Source of the DNA: Porticoccaceae bacterium
GTDB taxonomy: Bacteria; Pseudomonadota; Gammaproteobacteria; Pseudomonadales; Porticoccaceae
NCBI GenBank assembly: GCA_902562425.1
Contig: CACETF010000013.1
Location: 1-58,419 of the forward strand
Reading direction: 5' to 3'
Length of the DNA stretch: 58,419 bases
The notes under the pieces were generated by a model. That model was given only the letters and a program-made list of their open reading frames with translations. It was not told the DNA's origin and did no database searches. Within the stretch, counting starts at the first letter, position 1, and every line of letters starts with the position of its first letter. The position numbers and the translations under genes were made by a program. Positions 56,460 to 58,419 of this stretch are shown piece by piece.

Positions 56460-57308
56460 TCAACCCCTTTTAGTCTTGTTACTTTTCAATTCAACCGATC
56501 CTCGACACAACCAGAGCCCTCCTAAAATCATCGGCAAACACAGTAGTTGGCCACGGGTCATCCAATCGATTAGGCCAAACGTTGCAGATTCATGTAAAAA
56601 TTGTGGGTCCGGCTGGCGCATAAATTCAACTAAAAAACGAGCTACGCCATATCCAATTAAGAATATTCCCGAGATCGAACCCGCTTGGCGAGGTTTTCGA
56701 GCAAACCAATTAACAAGAATAAAAAGAAGCACCCCCTCTCCGAATGCTTCATACAACTGCGAAGGATGCCGATACAGTTGTTCAGGGTCAGCGGGGAATA
56801 ACATTGCCCAAGGAGCATCGCTCGGCCTTCCATAAAGTTCTTGTCCAATAAAATTTCCTATTCGGCCAAAAAAAAGGCCCGAAGGTACTAAAGGCGCAAT
56901 AAAATCGGTAACGCTTAAAAAGGAAAGTTTTTGTTTTCGCGAATAAAGCAAGGCAAAGCACATTACACCCAGCAATCCTCCATGAAAAGACATCCCACCT
57001 TCCCAAAGCCGAATTACCAGAAGAGGATCTGCTAACCATTGGTCCATGCTGTAAAAAAGCATATATCCCAGTCTACCGCCCAGAATCACTCCCCAAGCGC
57101 CGTAGACTATCAAGTCCTCTACCTCAGCTTTCTTAATGGGGGACCAAGGCGCGCGGCAGTTTTTAATTGCCAGTAACCAAGCCAACAGAAAGGCCAAAAG
57201 ATACATGAGACCATACCAATGGATGTGAAGAGGACCGATATTTAGATGAAAAACCTCATAGGGTCCAACAGATAGTGCCACTGGGTCGATCGCTGGATAA
57301 TTAAGCAT
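56460..57308 (-). CDS. lgt: Prolipoprotein diacylglyceryl transferase
   Basis: Inner-membrane enzyme that adds diacylglycerol to the lipobox Cys, the first step in lipoprotein maturation. A seven-helix protein of 282 residues with IHWYGLMYLLAFL near residue 28, the conserved MSFHGGLLGV near 105 and the signature GLFFGRIGNFIGQELYGR near 142-159. It is between ptsP and thyA, a conserved gammaproteobacterial order. Confidence 0.97.
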   Translation of the reverse strand: MLNYPAIDPVALSVGPYEVFHLNIGPLHIHWYGLMYLLAFLLAWLLAIKNCRAPWSPIKKAEVEDLIVYGAWGVILGGRLGYMLFYSMDQWLADPLLVIRLWEGGMSFHGGLLGVMCFALLYSRKQKLSFLSVTDFIAPLVPSGLFFGRIGNFIGQELYGRPSDAPWAMLFPADPEQLYRHPSQLYEAFGEGVLLFILVNWFARKPRQAGSISGIFLIGYGVARFLVEFMRQPDPQFLHESATFGLIDWMTRGQLLCLPMILGGLWLCRGSVELKSNKTKRG

Positions 57309-57460
57309 AAAATTTTTTATACCAAGTTATTATGTAATAAAAGCCCATGCAAATTTCTTTGTCGCGAGGCGCCTTAAAACGTATTCCAGAGACTAATACG
57401 ATATTTAATATGTTTTTATAGAATAATAAAACCTATTAACTATTATACTAAATTGTTCTT

Positions 57461-58419
57461 TTACTCGATAGACCGATGATATAGCTTTGTGAGGTCAGGG
57501 TTCTTTAACTCGCACGCTAAGAACTCCATAACCTCGTTTGCGTGAGTTATTTGTATTGATCTCTCCGCAATATCCCGTGCCTTTCTGACTGAAACTTGTA
57601 ACAACATTGATTTTACGCGCGAAAGGCAACTTGCACTCATTGAAAGGTGCCTATATCCCAAGCCGACAAGCAACACAGCACCTAAAGGATCACCGGCTAA
57701 CTCTCCACAAATACTTACCTCGCATTTGGCATTATTCGCTTGTTTACTTACAAGATGCAGTGCAGACAACACGCTGGGATGAAAAGAATTATACAGACTT
57801 GCAACCCTAGGATTATTACGATCAACTGCAAGTAAATACTGTGTTAAATCATTAGTTCCAACTGAGAGGAAATCTACTCTCTTGGCTAGTTGATCGACCT
57901 GATATACTGCTGCTGGAACTTCAATCATGGCACCAATCGGGGGTTTCTTGATACATAGATCCTCCTCATTAATGAGTTCCTCGTAAGCTCGATTTACGAG
58001 TTGTAACGCTCCATCTAGCTCTCCAATGCTACTTATCATGGGCAACATAATTTTTAAATTTTCGTTATTTTCAGATGCACGCAGCATAGCCCTTATTTGC
58101 ACAAGAAAAATCTCTGGATGATCTAAAGATATTCTTATACCTCGCCAACCAAGAAAAGGGTTCTCTTCCTCAATCGGGAAATATGGCAATGCTTTGTCTC
58201 CCCCAATATCAAGAGTCCTCATGGTCACCTTTTTGGGTGCAAATGCTTGTAGCTGTTCTTTGTAAATCAGCACCTGTTCGTCTTCAGTAGGGAACCCTAA
58301 ATGCGAAAAAAAAGGAATCTCTGTGCGGTAAAGGCCCACGGCCTCAGCCCCACTCTTAAGTGATCGCATCACATCTTGACGCAATCCCGTGTTGACGAAA
58401 AGAGAAATATGCTCCCCAT
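57461..58419 (-). CDS. ptsP: PEP-protein phosphotransferase PtsP (partial, N terminus beyond window)
   Basis: C-terminal part of enzyme I of the nitrogen phosphotransferase system, which phosphorylates NPr with PEP. The open frame continues to the right edge, so the start, GAF domain and phospho-His domain are outside. Visible parts of the PEP-binding domain: AVGLYRTEIPFF, RTLDIGGDK, NPFLGWRGIRIS, IGAMIEVPAA, DFLSVGTNDLTQYL and the catalytic Cys in SICGELAGDP. Enzyme I of sugar PTS would share these, but the lgt-thyA-folA neighbours point to PtsP. Confidence 0.93.
   Translation of the reverse strand, partial: GEHISLFVNTGLRQDVMRSLKSGAEAVGLYRTEIPFFSHLGFPTEDEQVLIYKEQLQAFAPKKVTMRTLDIGGDKALPYFPIEEENPFLGWRGIRISLDHPEIFLVQIRAMLRASENNENLKIMLPMISSIGELDGALQLVNRAYEELINEEDLCIKKPPIGAMIEVPAAVYQVDQLAKRVDFLSVGTNDLTQYLLAVDRNNPRVASLYNSFHPSVLSALHLVSKQANNAKCEVSICGELAGDPLGAVLLVGLGYRHLSMSASCLSRVKSMLLQVSVRKARDIAERSIQITHANEVMEFLACELKNPDLTKLYHRSIE

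Overview
The window looks like a chromosomal segment of a Gram-negative gammaproteobacterium, probably marine and of moderate GC. Supporting gene neighbourhoods are pstSCAB-phoU/phoBR, secB beside ntrBC, gpmI-envC-ctpA, parE/parC with nudF/yqiB and tolC, argE-argA, the DUF3450/TtpC/ExbB/ExbD/TonB/TPR energy-transduction cluster and ptsP-lgt-thyA-folA. LPS (waaA), lipoprotein (lgt) and TonB functions show an outer membrane. I see no mobile elements, phage genes, CRISPR arrays, rRNA or tRNA genes. The lineage is inferred from gene content; no 16S rRNA is present.

Layout. 0.2-9.1 kb is a phosphate-starvation regulon: pstS-pstC-pstA-pstB-phoU on the minus strand, a divergent porin, and phoB-phoR. 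Tandem PhoB boxes with an 11-bp pitch precede pstS, the porin and phoB. 9.3-11.7 kb holds a GIY-YIG protein, a PHP-domain phosphoesterase, a cysteine-free rhodanese-like membrane protein and secB. 11.7-15.8 kb is a nitrogen-control block: ntrC, ntrB and a eukaryotic-type (type II) glutamine synthetase in the place usually held by type I glnA. It has a textbook sigma-54 promoter with two upstream NtrC sites, and a third NtrC-like palindrome ahead of ntrB. 16-26.8 kb carries typA, dtd, mpl, an MMPL/RND exporter with an in-frame acidic tandem repeat, gpmI, envC and ctpA. 26.8-37.1 kb carries parC, parE, yqiB, nudF, tolC, waaA, a family 25 glycosyltransferase and ilvE.

37.2-45.1 kb is the most accessory-looking part. 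It holds a TonB-dependent receptor and an AAHS-type MFS permease on one strand, and on the other a nitrilase-fold protein whose catalytic cysteine is alanine, an aromatic-type aldehyde dehydrogenase and a stand-alone TrpB2-type PLP enzyme. I read this as a candidate uptake and conversion locus for an unknown, perhaps aromatic or indolic, nitrogen compound; the substrate is inference. 45.3-49.6 kb is amino acid biosynthesis (argE, argA, ilvD). 49.7-54.9 kb is a TonB2/TtpC-type system that could energise receptors such as the one at 37-39.6 kb. 55.0-58.4 kb is folA, thyA, lgt and the 3' part of ptsP, which runs off the right edge.

The regulatory sites suggest two linked starvation circuits, PhoB for phosphate and NtrC/sigma-54 for nitrogen, within 16 kb.
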